A stretch of 64,000 nucleotides of DNA, taken from assembly GCA_001600455.1 (NCBI GenBank), contig BCKC01000004.1, forward strand, positions 2,108,001 through 2,172,000, given 5' to 3'. The position numbers and the translations under genes are program-made. This document shows positions 11,275 to 23,295 of this stretch, in pieces (positions within the stretch are counted from its first letter, which is position 1; each line of letters starts with the position of its first letter). The DNA is from Endocalyx cinctus. Lineage: Eukaryota; Ascomycota; Sordariomycetes; Amphisphaeriales; Apiosporaceae. The notes under the pieces are model-generated. The model ran no database searches, had not been told where the DNA came from, and saw only the letters and a program-made list of their open reading frames with translations.

Positions 11275-12654
11275 TTAATCAGCCTCGAGCCGGGCAACAG
11301 GAGGGGTATCGTCTACCTGGATACCGCCGCGCTTCTTCTCGTCGGCGTTCCAGAAAGGCAATCTCCAGCCTCCCTCGCTCTGGGGCACGGACAGCCAGAG
11401 GCGCATGAGGTGTCGCCTGGGCATACCGCTGTCGGGCGGGAAGTCACGGTAGGCGGTGCGGGCGTGCAAGGTATGGGAGTTAGAGACGAACTGGACGTCG
11501 CCGACGTCGAGGATCATGTGCAGCTTGACGCGCTCGCAGGTAGCCTCGAGGATGCGGGTGGCCTCTTCTTGCTCGGGCGAGAGCGGCGGGATGACGCCGG
11601 CGTCGGAGAACCGTTTCAAGCTGCGGACGTAGTAAGGGTCCCACTTGCAGTAGACACGCTGCTCCCGCGCGGGGTCCTCCGGGTCCGGCGTCTCGAGGTA
11701 GAACACCGCCGTCCGGATGTACGGGTCCTCCCCTTCCGATACCTCGCCTTTGCGGTCGAAGTACCATACCGGCTTGGTCAGCAGCTCGGCCACGTCGGGC
11801 CGCTCCTCCTGCAGGATGTTCCACACGTGGTGGATTGATGCCACGTCCGACTCGCCGCCGAACTCGGCCTTGGATATGCACAGAAGTCCGACGATGTCGC
11901 AGTCGTCCGCGTGGAAAAATTGGCGCGCGTTGGTCCTATATATTCGCACCTTGTCGATCTGTTCGCTGTCTTCGTCCAAGTCCTGGACGTGACCTAGGAG
12001 GTGGCCTCTTCCCTGAATCTTGGGTTAATATTATCGACCAAGAAAAGAAAAGACTGGTATTTCATTATTAATACTTACGTTCTGGGAGACCGGGTACCCA
12101 AGATACGCGCCTAGACCCATGTATGCCACGGCGGACTTGTGGTTACCCCATTCACGCACGGGAACGCCCTTATACAGTATGAAGCCTTTTCCGTTGAGCA
12201 TCTCGCGGAGCATGACGGCCAGCGACTGCTCCATTCCCGGCAAGGGGAAGTTCTCCTTGGTGATTCCGGTGAGGGGCAGACCGGAAGCTATGAAGTTATC
12301 CGCCGTTCTCGACAGCTCGTCGATTTCGGCTTGGGAGAATGGGTGAATCCATCGCTCCGGGTTATCAGCGTAGTCCGCTGCCTGCCATACCGTAGGGCCC
12401 TCAATGCGTTTAGGGAAGGCGGAGTAGGGGTAGAGTTGATCATAGAGTGGCGGTTGCTGACCTGTACACGATTGATCAAATGTTTAGCATTCCTCTTTTT
12501 TGATTTGGTGTATTACTCCGACGTGGGTAGTATCTAGAAACTTACCGGTCGTCTTGAGGCCATCGGGGAAGATGGAGAGGTCAACTTTTTTGTTTTGAGC
12601 CTTAAGAGCCGCAATGGCATCGATGGGCGTCTGCACGTCAAGAGCTGGTGCCAT
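11275..12654 (-). CDS. TauD/TfdA-family 2-oxoglutarate dioxygenase
   Basis: Iron and 2-oxoglutarate dependent oxygenase of the taurine/alpha-ketoglutarate dioxygenase family, probably cytosolic (no signal or membrane segment). Exons 12654-12546, 12461-12079 and 12018-11275 join in frame (411 residues). The iron ligands are readable as the HADD pair (FFHADDCDIVGL) and a distal His in SNSHTLHARTAYRDFP, followed by an Arg-rich RRHLMRLWLSV segment that binds 2OG in this family. The fungal group to which it belongs is often annotated as taurine catabolism dioxygenase, but its real substrates are mostly unknown; taurine or another sulfonate is only one option. GC content of the exons is clearly higher than in the flanks. 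Confidence 0.88.
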
Positions 12655-14378
12655 TTTGACTTCGTATAATATTCTCTTCGTTGTGTTTTTTTTGGATGAA
12701 TTGAGTTCACAGTTCAGCGCGCGAGCATGCGAAGACGTTTGAGGGAATCGTTTGAACTTATAGTCACTGCAAACACCGGGCAGTGGGGAACGATGACACC
12801 ACCATAGGTTAAGATGGGCGCATCAACTTGTTACATATACGCGCATACATGCGTACACAGGTATCTTCATGTACCCCATACGTGATAAGAGAGCGATGGA
12901 TACTCGGACGCTTAAAAAAAATAAGGGTCCTTCCTTATCTATTTAATCTATCGTAACCTTGGCCCTCCTTTTATTTTATTAATTGTTTACGTCGAGATGC
13001 TTTCGCCCGAAGCTGACCAAGGCTTCTTTCCCTCCTTGCATCGTTCTGGACCTGTCCCCCGGGAGAGTGGGAGATCTTGCCCCGGCTGGAGGACGAAATA
13101 CATAGGCTGAGGTGTATGTATGTACGCTTTCATCAATTGGCGTTGCTTTTAACCCCTCGGGAATAAAAGCTTTTGTTGCTACTACCGCCCAGCCAGCCAG
13201 CTTAAGCACTGCCCCCTGTTTAAAATCACGCAATCGCTAACTTAGCACGCCATCGCCGACGATAATGTTGCAAAAAGATACAATCGACAAATTTGGACTA
13301 ATGGAATTTAAGCAAACCCGCGCTTTGCCTTTTGTCCAACGTAATTGTAATTGTCTTTTACCGCCATTTAGGTAACATACATGATGCTTTTTGAGGAGTG
13401 GAGGGGTTCGCTGCTGTCACTTAATGAAGCACCGGCTTTCTTGGTATCGCGTAAATCAAAGAAACAGGCAGGCGAATTGAGAATGGACAACGTCGTTTTG
13501 ATGTAACTCTGAGATAGCAAATGCTTGTTCCTTCTTTCTTTTCACAAGTACGACGAAGCTGTTAATGATGATCGGCCTCGTCCTAACCTGTCACGGAGTT
13601 CCGTCAAATTACGGCAAGCGACAGCGATGGAACTGATAAGAACCTAAAACGAATTCGATGAGAACGCCAATTGGTACGAATGGCCACGGTCATGTTCGTT
13701 TACCTGATACGGTATCGGAGTGGCAGACTTGGTTGGAGGGGTTTCAGTTATCTCTGTCTATACACGTACGTATCTTTGGATGTACCTACCAAGTAGGTAG
13801 TTTAGATAATTTTATTTCATTTGGGGTGAAAACATGGGGAAATCCACTTAATAATTGACAACAGTTATGCTTAGCTCCACAGACGTTAATGGCGGGGATA
13901 TCGTCCACCTATCACGATATTGATGAGGATATTAACGTCCATCTGCTGGGAAGCGGATCCGGTCAATCAAGCATTACGTATGCAGGAAGACGGGGTTTCA
14001 GTAAGTCAATTTGGTTTAAAATAGATTCTAGATGGTTGCATAATATATACGCAGGATCACGTAAATATCTACATCTATGATAGGCTTATTCGACTCCATC
14101 AAGATTTTGAGGCATACTGATATCGAGAGAGTATCGTACGAGTCATGAAAAGTAAGTAGATAGTACTATATAGAAACAAGGTTAACTTCAGAACTTCGGA
14201 TCTTACCGATAGAAAAGATATTGTTCAATGTAGTATACATACTGAAGCACAAAGGGTATCTCGCTTATATAACTAATGTGGCAGGGAAAAGTTCTAACCA
14301 CGAAACTATATCTCTGTATTTCCTCCCTTCAATTTATATCATCTTTATTCATCATCATGTTCATCTAAGCAAACACCG
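12655..14378. other. Intergenic region, 1.7 kb
   Basis: No gene that I can support. Short frames at 13658-13858 (+), 13889-14080 (+) and 12979-13233 (-) have no domain and no consistent splice partners. A decayed gene around 13.65-14.05 kb is possible but not shown. Confidence 0.35.
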
Positions 14379-15532
14379 TCATTTCTTGAACAGATTGGCT
14401 TGCGAACCAAAAAACGGGTTCGGCTGAAAAGATGTCCTGGTCGGCCTTAGCTCATTATCATTCCCTCCAAGTAAACTCGATTTATCGTCGTCAACGACGG
14501 GAGGAGCGCACTTGATCTCGCCGCGCAATATTTCAATGATCGACACCACGGGTAGGAGCAGCATGCCGACGCTGAGAAGCTGTCCGAAGCTCCACTGAGA
14601 CTCGCCATTATCGGAGAGGGTGATGATGGTCTTATTACCAAAGGCGGCGGCTAAAATTGAGACGCGGATAGTAGCACCTATTGCGATGGCCGTCATGGCC
14701 AGTAATCCCACGATTTGGATGATGCGATAGAATCTCTGGGTGCGGCTGTGTAAATACCAAGTAGCGAGGCCAAAAACGATGACATTTCCGGCGATGACGG
14801 CGATGGTGCCGAAGTAGGACAATCCCGCGTTACCGGCGGAACCCTTCGACTCAATCTGGCCATTCACGGCGCAGATAACGGGTATAGTGCTGTAGTTGAT
14901 GTCCTTGCTGACACCTTCGAGGGTAACGACGCCGTACACGCTAGATAGGGCGAGATTGACGAACATAAGGAACTGGCGGAGCCACCTAAGGACCCAGTCC
15001 CGGCGAAAATCATGTACGAGCGCCAGCAGGGTCGCGTTGTGAACAGCCATAGAGAGCAGCGACAGCATCCATATGATGAAGAAATGATACGGCACCAGGT
15101 CGCCGATCTTAGCCAGCCCCACGCTCTGAATTCCGATACCCGTCAAGATCTGCTGATCCGAATACGCGTTTAATAACTTGCGCCGCAGCACTGACGGCTT
15201 TGTTGGGTGCTTCTTGAGCCGTGTTTCCTGGAAGATGAGACTCGCGCTGATGATCAATGCTATCACGGCCGTAATTATGAAGGAGAGTAAGACCTAAAGT
15301 TCGGCAATTAGCCCGGTTAGTTGGTGTCTTCATTTCTTTACTTTTTTTTTTTTTTTTTTTTCGGGCGTAAAGTAGCGACGTGCGCCAGATGAAGGTTAAT
15401 CAAAGACTACAGTTTCAACCTTTGAAGAACACACTATTGCTGAGATTCAAAGTGGCTTAGAAAGAGACTTACACCGACACCGGCGATGCCTGCATCGCTA
15501 CTAACGGGTCCATCATACGTGCAATTCGCCAT
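14379..15532 (-). CDS. Unrecognised polytopic membrane protein (about 6 TM helices)
   Basis: I do not recognise the family. Exons 15532-15473 and 15293-14379 join in frame (324 residues), the intron having GTAAGT and TTTAG ends. The short extracellular-type N-terminus MANCTYDGPVSS is followed by about six hydrophobic spans: residues near 21-41, 78-105, 118-137, 172-195, 208-235 and 246-266. The tail is cytosolic-looking, polar, with RTSFQPNPFFGS and a closing KK. The arrangement resembles fungus-specific integral membrane proteins of unknown role. Transport or receptor activity cannot be claimed. Confidence 0.8.
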
Positions 15533-16921
15533 GTCAAAATAATGATAGAGAAGAATAAGTCAACAGCAAAAAAGAGAGAGAAAAAACTTAGGTATTATTT
15601 GGAAGACTTCATATAGAATAGAGCGTTTTGCGCTTCGTCTCTTTGAAGGCGCGACAAGAATTCCAGTAACTAATTTTCTTTTTTAAAAAGAGGGTGGAGA
15701 GAAATTTTTGAGGGAAAGGAATGTTGATGGTTTGTAGCCTGAAAGAGTGCATATAAGTCTTCAGAGGCGGTGTCTTGTACGGAGTAGAGGCAGTGTCAGT
15801 ATGGATAATAATATACAAGTATACCAAGAAAGACAAGCGGCAGTGACGTATATCCAATTAAGATATAAAGCTGGGCCAGGCCGCTTTTAGCTACATTCCA
15901 ATCGTATAACCCTAACTAGCACCGTATTCGTTCCTGCTTAGAATAGTACCGTAATAAACGGACAGCTTTAGTTATTCTCTGATAAAAAGGATTCATTAAT
16001 TTTGACTACACAGTAGACGTAGTAGACTTCCTAGGAAGTCAAACCGATACCCTAACCTTACCTATTAGTTCGTAGCAAAATACCAACCGTTTTAGGAAGA
16101 ACCGTTTTTGGTTTCTGAGAAAAGTTTCTTCTGAGCCTGAGAGCCTCCTCACCTTACGGGCTGACGGGCAGAACGGCAGAAACGGGTGCCTGATTTTAAA
16201 CCGGCGAGTAGACCAAGCCTAATTCGTAATGACAAGCCTTAGCGTAGAACTGCTTTGTGACGTCGCCCACTCAATCTCTAATAAGCGCCATAGTTGAAAC
16301 ATTAGGATGGGATCTTCATGACCCTTGTTCTGCCAGCTTGCCATCCTCTTGCTTGTCCAAATATCCTGTCCACCACCAATCAGAATGTTTGAGGAGAATA
16401 AATCAGAGGAAAGCGATTCGCCTTTTCATTACTTTACTGTGTCATTTACTTCCCTCGCGTTGGCTGCGCTTACGTCGTATTTTCTTTACATAGGATACGG
16501 ATAAAGAAGAGAGAGCAAGGGAATTAGTGAGGAGGGCTTAGAGAGAATTGCTTCATGCAGATCCCTGCTTATTTCACATATCATATCAATAAGTTTCAGT
16601 CCGCCCTCTGCTATTAATATTAACCGTCCTTCTAGTTTGTCGGATCATCATATCTTTTGATCATTAGGGCAGCTGGATAGTAAAAGAGGGTTTAGTGATG
16701 GGTCGTACTTTTTTCTTTCTTTTTTTATGAGGAGACCACAACAACTAAAAAGAAAAGGTATCAGTCAGTTTAAGTGGTGTTGAACCTATTGATCTATACT
16801 ATAACATATGCCTCATTATGCCAGTCTCCTCTTCATCATATAACTCTTAGAATATTGTCGTAATAACCCCCTGTAATCAATAAGGTAGAAGGGTGAGAAC
16901 ATGCCTAGTCATACAAAAATA
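15533..16921. other. Intergenic region, 1.4 kb
   Basis: Includes the promoter of the membrane-protein gene and the 3' flank of the monooxygenase gene. AT-rich, with no gene, tRNA or repeat that I can support. Confidence 0.4.
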
Positions 16922-19084
16922 TCATACGCCGTAACTAATTTCTAGCCCCTCCAAATTCCCCTCTTCTCTCCATTTCTCAAGTTCGCGATCAAATGCCACG
17001 ATACCCGCGCTGAAAGGTACTGACTTCCCTTTCTGGCTTTCCGGTATCTGCTGTTGCTGTCGTATGGCCTCGCCTTCGTTCGTCGTGTAGCCAGGGGTAC
17101 ATATGGAAAGGGTATTAAACAAACCCGCGCCCTCCACTATGCGTCGGGTCCAGGCTTCCTCGGCCGCCACCGTGGGTTCTATTACGACTCGTCCTCGTCT
17201 TTGACGATCTCCTCTTCCTCCTTCTTCTTCTTCTCCTGAGGAGCCCTTCTTCCGGTTATTCTGGTGACCCTCGGCGATCATGTGCGCGATGTGTCGGGTC
17301 CCGACGTCCAGCACGTGGCCGAAATTGGCCGCCGCCCCGCCCTGAGCACTGCCCAGCCAGAAGAGGTTGGGAAACCCGTTGGTGCAGCACCCGTGCAGCG
17401 TCGTCGGACCTTGGGCTTCCCACTTGTCCTCGAGGGAGCGTCCGTCCCGGCCAACCACCTCGATCCCGATCTTGGCCGCCGGGTTTCCGTTTCCGAAGCT
17501 CGGCGTTTGGTATCCGGTCGCCAGGATCAGGACGTCGATCTCGTAGTATTCGCGTTCGTCGTTGTTATCGCTATTCTCCGATAATGATGTCGGAGGTGAC
17601 GATGATGATGAGGAGGAGAAGGAGAAGGAAGAGGAGGATAATGATGGTGATGAGACTACTACCACCGCCCCGGTTTTTGTCACTCGGTCAATCCCCTTGC
17701 CGTCTGTGTCGATCAGATGCACGTTGCTCCGGTTGAACGCCGGGTAGTAGATGTCGCTGAATGTCGGCCTCTTACACCAGGTCGGATACCAAGGCGTCAG
17801 CTTCTCGGCCGTGTCCGGGTCATTAACCAGTTCCTTGACGCGCGCCCGCGCTTGCGACGTGTGAGCGGCGTCTTTCTCCAAGTATCCGAGGATAAGAGGA
17901 GTATGCGACTCCAATATTGCCGAGTCTGCTTCTCCTGGTGCTGCTGTTGTTGTTATCGTTACCATTGAAGGCGGAGGAGGTGGGGTCCTCGTTCTTTCGG
18001 GCGGTAGCCCGCCCACGATGGCGGCGAGGACGCCGTTGATCTGGGTAAGCCCGTCTGCGACCTGGTCCTCGACCCTCTCGGGCGTCGCATTGCCGGAGAC
18101 GTGGAGGGAGAAGTTATCCATGCGCTCGCGCTGCCAGCCGCAGCTGTTGGTGATCTTGCCCCACTCCTCGAGCTCCGTCTTCTTCTGGTTGCGCGGGTTC
18201 ACCTGCGAGGGCGTCCGCTGAAATACGAACAGCTCCCGCGCGTACTTGGCCAGCTGCGGGATCACCTGCACCCCCGTCGCCCCCGTCCCGATCACGCCTA
18301 CCCGCTTGTCCCTCAGCTTCTCCATCGCCGGGAAGGCGTCCTCGCCGCTGCCGCCCGTTACGTCGTAGTCCCACCGCGACGTGTGGAACATGGCCCCCGG
18401 GAAGTCGGCTAGTCCCTGGACTTTAGGCACCTGGGGTCGTGGGAATCGCCCGGTGGTGAGAATGACAAAATCGGCTTGGATACGTATATTTTGACTTGTG
18501 AGTTGATCATTAGTCCCGGGCTCACGATTTATGGTAAGGTCGACATCCCATGCGGTATTTGTATCGCTCCATTTCAGTTTGTTCAGCGTAGTTCGGTATA
18601 ACACCCTATGCTGGATGCCCGCCCGCTCGGCCAACATCTCGATGTATCTTCTGATCTCGACGGCTGAAATATACTTCATCGAGGGCATATACCCCATCTC
18701 CTCGAGTTCCGGTAAGTATATGTACGACTCGATATCGCAGTGCAGGCCCGGGTAGCGATTCCAGTACCAGGTGCCGCCGATGCCGCCCCCGGTCTCCACG
18801 ACGAGAATCTCGTCCGGGCCGAAGAGCCCCGTCTTGACCAGCCTCAACGCCATCAAGACCCCGCCCATGCCGGCGCCGAGTATAACGAACTTGGGGCGGT
18901 CGCCCGGTTCTACGGGCAGCGGCAGGGTGTTCAGCGCGGCGTGGTCGGCCCACGGATCCGCCGCCAGCTTTCGAATCCGCTCGTGCTTGCTGGATAGGAG
19001 GTCCTCGTATTGCGCGAGCCCGTCCGATCGCTGCCGCTTCGCGGCCTCGCTCAGATACACCTCTTCCACTTCCTCGATCGACAT
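16922..19084 (-). CDS. Baeyer-Villiger type FAD/NADPH monooxygenase
   Basis: Flavin monooxygenase expected to insert oxygen next to a ketone carbonyl using NADPH and O2; substrate unknown. Intronless, 720 residues. FAD-binding Rossmann motif ILGAGMGG (residues about 68-75) is followed by GGGIGGTWYWNRYPGLHCD, typical of BVMOs. The BVMO fingerprint FxGxxxHxxxW appears as FPGAMFHTSRWD (about 228-240), and the second, NADPH-binding Rossmann motif as GVIGTGATGVQ. Two insertions are unusual: a Thr/Pro-rich stretch near residue 360 and a Ser-rich low-complexity run near residues 470-505, both in loops, plus a charged insert near 635-650. Similar enzymes occur in secondary metabolism, but no polyketide or peptide synthetase gene lies nearby. 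A 13T/13A tract sits 29 bp upstream of the ATG. Confidence 0.9.
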   Translation of the reverse strand: MSIEEVEEVYLSEAAKRQRSDGLAQYEDLLSSKHERIRKLAADPWADHAALNTLPLPVEPGDRPKFVILGAGMGGVLMALRLVKTGLFGPDEILVVETGGGIGGTWYWNRYPGLHCDIESYIYLPELEEMGYMPSMKYISAVEIRRYIEMLAERAGIQHRVLYRTTLNKLKWSDTNTAWDVDLTINREPGTNDQLTSQNIRIQADFVILTTGRFPRPQVPKVQGLADFPGAMFHTSRWDYDVTGGSGEDAFPAMEKLRDKRVGVIGTGATGVQVIPQLAKYARELFVFQRTPSQVNPRNQKKTELEEWGKITNSCGWQRERMDNFSLHVSGNATPERVEDQVADGLTQINGVLAAIVGGLPPERTRTPPPPPSMVTITTTAAPGEADSAILESHTPLILGYLEKDAAHTSQARARVKELVNDPDTAEKLTPWYPTWCKRPTFSDIYYPAFNRSNVHLIDTDGKGIDRVTKTGAVVVVSSPSLSSSSFSFSSSSSSSPPTSLSENSDNNDEREYYEIDVLILATGYQTPSFGNGNPAAKIGIEVVGRDGRSLEDKWEAQGPTTLHGCCTNGFPNLFWLGSAQGGAAANFGHVLDVGTRHIAHMIAEGHQNNRKKGSSGEEEEGGRGDRQRRGRVVIEPTVAAEEAWTRRIVEGAGLFNTLSICTPGYTTNEGEAIRQQQQIPESQKGKSVPFSAGIVAFDRELEKWREEGNLEGLEISYGV

Positions 19085-19112
19085 CGTCGTCGTGCTATGT
19101 AAATATGATAGG

Positions 19113-19138
19113 TTTTTTTTTTTTTAAAAAAAAAAAAA
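19113..19138. repeat. Perfect T13-A13 palindromic tract
   Basis: Thirteen T followed directly by thirteen A, 29 bp upstream of the monooxygenase start. Such poly(dA:dT) elements exclude nucleosomes in promoters; a base-calling artefact in a homopolymer is also possible. Confidence 0.85.
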
Positions 19139-20959
19139 GGATCCCCCCTTTTCGCGTTATGTCTGGGTCGGCCAAAGCGGAAAACCCCTGAATGACTCAA
19201 GGCAGAATGAACTATAGCGGGACCTAAGCAAGAACCGGTCTGGGCTACGTCACGTTAAATTATGCTTCGGGGTTTTCTCTTCCCTTCTTTTCTAAACCAA
19301 AGAAGAGAAAAAAATTGTTGACATTACTAATAGCCCTGGCACGTCGGAGGAGCCGCCCACTCAGCCAACCTTTCGGAAGATTACGTGCGACGGGTCACGC
19401 GTTTGAGAACCCTGCCGGAAGCTCAATTTTGCTTCTTTCTATTTTCAATTTTCGTGGAATATTTATTTCCGTATGACTTTGCGGTGTGTTCTTTACGATC
19501 TTCGAATGAGAAGGGGAAAAAAGTCCGTGGGTGGTTATTAAGCCAACGTTTTTATGCACTTTTGCTTCTTACCTGATGCATCTGCTGATGAATCACGGTT
19601 TGCGCCACTATTGACAAGGCGGTCTGTCTTTCTGCTAGTCCAATGACATATGATGAAGACAGTCTTGGCAATAAGTATGAAGGTTGAAAATGAGGCCGGG
19701 AGGGATAGAAGAAAAGCAATAAACGCGTACATGCATGCGGAAGTTCGACCGTATTTCGGTTGAGAGGACTCTGTTTTCGTGGTGATACGTGTGTACGGGA
19801 ACGCAGGTATTCATCCCGTGTATATAAATTTCTCCCTTTCTTCCAGCCCGAACCCAGACGTCGGTTCTTGCGTGACACTCAATCAGATCATATCATACGT
19901 CGAGAGAGAAGAAAAGGTGCAAAAAATTACGCTGATCGCGCAGACCCTTCTCTAGAACAATGTCCCTGGATACATCTTCCTTACTTGGCGATTTGCGATA
20001 CATTCTGACGGTCTAGAATCGTAGCTCAGTTGTACAACTCGGGCTGGCACAAAATACACACGTCGACGCCCGGACTGATCCCCTGATATGATCTGAGTGG
20101 CAACAAATATCACGACAAAAAGATACAATCAAGGTACGTATGTATGTCCCTTAAAGTCAACATTATAATATGCAAGTTGAAAAGAACTTCGAATAAATGA
20201 TGTATCATATCGATAGCTACTCTCATCAAAACGTTAGTCAAGTAATACCAAAACCACCCGGCCAATGCCTCTCACGCGGTCCACAAGACCTTACCCTCTT
20301 GGGATAACGCCGAGCGGCATATCCGGCAGCCTCCCGGGAATAGTGCGGCACAGCACAGCTCGTAAAAGCCGGGATGACATGTATTTATCCGCACATCATA
20401 AGTTTGTCAGCAACATTGGGCTGATGGTGTATGTAACGAACCTCCTATTGTGGGCTTAAAAACTACTAAGTACTTCCCTAGATTATAAAGCATAAGTTAT
20501 TCGATTGATATTGGTGCAGTTGGACGCCAAATCATTTTAAAGTGAAATATTGATCATGAATCATTAATATTGATTGTGCGAACTTAAGTAGGGAAAAGTG
20601 TGGTGGAGATGATCTAATCTGGGTTGTTAACAACAACCGCATTTCTACTGTTGTTCACCGTCTATATCCAGCTTGGTTTTATTCTTCCTAGTTCTTAGAT
20701 TACTAGCTAAACCATGACAATATCAGTAAAGAAAGACGAGATGAAATCAAATTTAGCATTAATAATGCTCCTATAACTCCGAGACTCTTTCCAGCTGCAA
20801 CTTGCTCGTGAATCCTTGAGACGACCGCTACGCGCACGTGAACCAAGCCCTTCCCCATTCATAGACGCTGTTCCAACCAAAACTTCTAAAGCCTTTTGAC
20901 ATGTTTGACATCCACCCATTCCCATTTTATAAACGCCATAAATTCCAAGATCAGCCAAT
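19139..20959. other. Intergenic region, 1.8 kb
   Basis: Promoter side of the monooxygenase and 3' flank of HSF1. A tRNA-like A-box string near 20020-20040 has no B box, so no tRNA is called. Short frames show no domain. Confidence 0.4.
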
Positions 20960-23295
20960 CTATGCCTTTCTTTGTCGTTTAGCAGCTCGTCCAGGGCTAT
21001 CTTCCAGATCATCCCGGAGGATCTCCTCAGTACCACTAGTACTGGGTGTTGGATGATTTGGAGAGGTCGACTCAAGACCTCGAGTGGAATCTAGACCATC
21101 ACCATCTACTGTACCAAAGTCTATCACTCCTGGATTCCAATCCAAATTGGTATTATCGTGGAGGTTCGCAGTATCAAAGTTGAAATCATTGCCCGCGCCG
21201 TCGACACTGTAGGCATTCGGGTCTAGGTATTGACTCAGGTCAATGTCCTCTCCAAAGTACCCGTTTGAATCGTCAAGCCCAGGGATTCGACCAGAAGGGC
21301 TTAAAGGCCCTAGGAGACTGCTGAGGTCCTCTAACTTTTGACTCTGTTCGTCTTGTAATCGTTGTAGCTGCTCCAATTCCTCGGTACTCTGCGAAATTCG
21401 TTGAATAGATGGGGGGATGGCTGCTGACATGTTAGGCGACAAGGAATTTGGAGCATTTGTCGTAGGTATAGAACCTCTAGAGGGACTCCTGGTCATAGTT
21501 GTCGCTTTGGGCGTGTTGACCGTCTGGGGTGTAGGTGCAACCGAAGGTGTGGTAGCGGCAGTACCTGGAGTGGGTGTTGCACTGCCCTGACGACCAGACA
21601 TGATATTCAGCATTCGATTTCGTTGGTCGTTGGTCAAGTTCGGAGAGGTTACAGCTGTGACATTTTGGAAATTTGCCGCTGCATTTGCAGAGTTTCGAGC
21701 GTTCGTGTTGGCATCGTGAATGATTTTCATCATACCCTCTTGTGGGTTCGACTCTAGCTCCTGTTTGAGATAGGCAGGCGAATTTCCTACCTCGCCTGGA
21801 GTATCAAAAACCTCGGTAACCTGTCCCGTCTGCGGTCGTTGACGAGGACCATAATTCTGGTGGTACCCTGGTGCTGAAGCAGAGGCCGATGGCGGTCTCG
21901 AAGCTTGGGCATCCGGAATAGGTGGTAGCAAACGCTGTGGTCTCTTGGGTGTCCCCACAGCCGCCTCGGCAGCGGGTGTTTGTTGTTGTATCCACTCTCC
22001 GAGATCAACTACGCTTCCACCTTGGCCTTGGGTGGGAATCTGAACATTGGGAATAATGTTGGCTAGCAGATCATTAACATTTTGAACACCCCCCTGTTCC
22101 TCGAGGGATTTTCTAAATACATTAGCGAGGAAGTTAAGGATAGCATTGATCGAATTTTCATGCCGATCATGCATGTTCTGGAACATCAGTGCCTGCTGAT
22201 ATAGCTGGTTGTGTTCTTGTCGTATTCGAGTAATGGCATCGCTAATCTGTTTTTGTCGTTGCTGCAACACCGTCATTTGATCTCTGACTACAGCCAGCTC
22301 CTTTCTCTGTAGAGGTCCGGATTCTGGAGCCGGGAGAGCTCGCGCAGAGGCGGCCTGTGGAGGGAAAGTATGGTTAACAGTATCGTCAACGGGTGCCACA
22401 TCTTCGTCGCTCTCTCCCTCGGCTTCATCCCCGCGCTTCTTTCCCTTCTGCTTACCGCCGCTTTTAGGCTTGTTGATAAGCCATAATAAGTTGGGATGAC
22501 CACGTCTGAAATATGGGTTATAATATTCGCTGGGACTTTTATTCTTGCGCTCGCTTGCCTTCATAGAATTATCCGACAGGCCTACTTTCTTGTGAAAACC
22601 ATACATGTTGAGTTGACGAACGAAAGAGGCATAGTTGTTGTGCTTAAAGAGTTCGGGGATTAGGGTCTTAGCAAATTCATCCTCATCAAGAACGATGAAA
22701 GAGTCGCCCCTTTCCGACCATCTTATTAAATCAGTGTTTTTCGATTCCTCTAGAAAACTGTAGTCATATTAATTGTCAGCATAAATTTCTCCAATAGCAG
22801 GACGTTACGAGGAAATGCTTGCCTGTTCAATTTTTGCACGAATGGGGGAATTTGCTTGCGCTTTGTCTGGGCTTCTCTCTTTGCTCTTTGTGCTCTCTCC
22901 TCTAGCGCATCTATGTCATCATGCTCATCTAAGCCCCCATTGGGTTGGTTCGAGGCGACGTTCTCATCTATGAAGCCGGACCAAGAATCATTGGGCTGAG
23001 GAGTAAAGGCGCGCTGGGCACTAACCAGCGCGGTGTTGATACCTCTTCTTGCTAAAGCCGTGGATTGCGTAGGTGTTCCCGGTCTAAACTGGGCCTGTGT
23101 TGGCGACGATATCATTCCGTAGGGATTTGAGCCATTTGGCGTGGTTTCGACAAAATTGCCTGTATTTGTTCCGTTCCACCTCGACAGCTGGTCGGCGGGA
23201 TCGTATGACTGAGGCATCTGCTGCGGTATTGGCACGCTACCGGGAGCTGGTCTTTTTCGAGGATTGGGAGTAGGCATAGGATAATAGGCATACAT
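20960..23295 (-). CDS. HSF1: Heat shock transcription factor Hsf1
   Basis: Nuclear trimeric activator of chaperone genes. Exons 23295-22823 and 22757-20960 (TAG) join in frame (756 residues). The intron is a GC-AG intron: the donor is GCAAGC at 22822, and only this donor restores the conserved PPFVQKL...SFLEESKNTDLIRWS helix of the HSF DNA-binding domain. Domain order: disordered N-terminus, DNA-binding domain at about 148-252 (FVRQLNMYGFHK recognition region), HR-A/B coiled coil at about 308-375, then a long Gln/Pro/Ser/Thr-rich activation region. The tail KRQRKA looks like a nuclear localisation signal. No response-regulator domain, so it is not Skn7. The start was taken at MYAYYPMP; an in-frame ATG 30 nt upstream (23325) is possible. 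Confidence 0.94.

Noticed and set aside
16040..16060. CCCTAACC-like string as a possible telomere repeat
   Set aside because: Only one copy, with no array; ordinary sequence.
1..19084. Secondary-metabolite gene cluster including the BVMO and TauD genes
   Set aside because: No polyketide synthase, peptide synthetase, terpene cyclase or cluster regulator is present, and a housekeeping gene (RFC3) lies within the stretch.
20020..20105. tRNA-like A-box string (GTAGCTCAGTTG) suggesting a tRNA gene
   Set aside because: No B box (GGTTCRANTCC) at the right distance and no acceptor or T stem can be folded.
20707..21075. 122-codon minus-strand frame overlapping the HSF1 3' end
   Set aside because: It is in a different frame from HSF1, overlaps its coding sequence, and has no domain; the HSF1 frame ends cleanly in KRQRKA.
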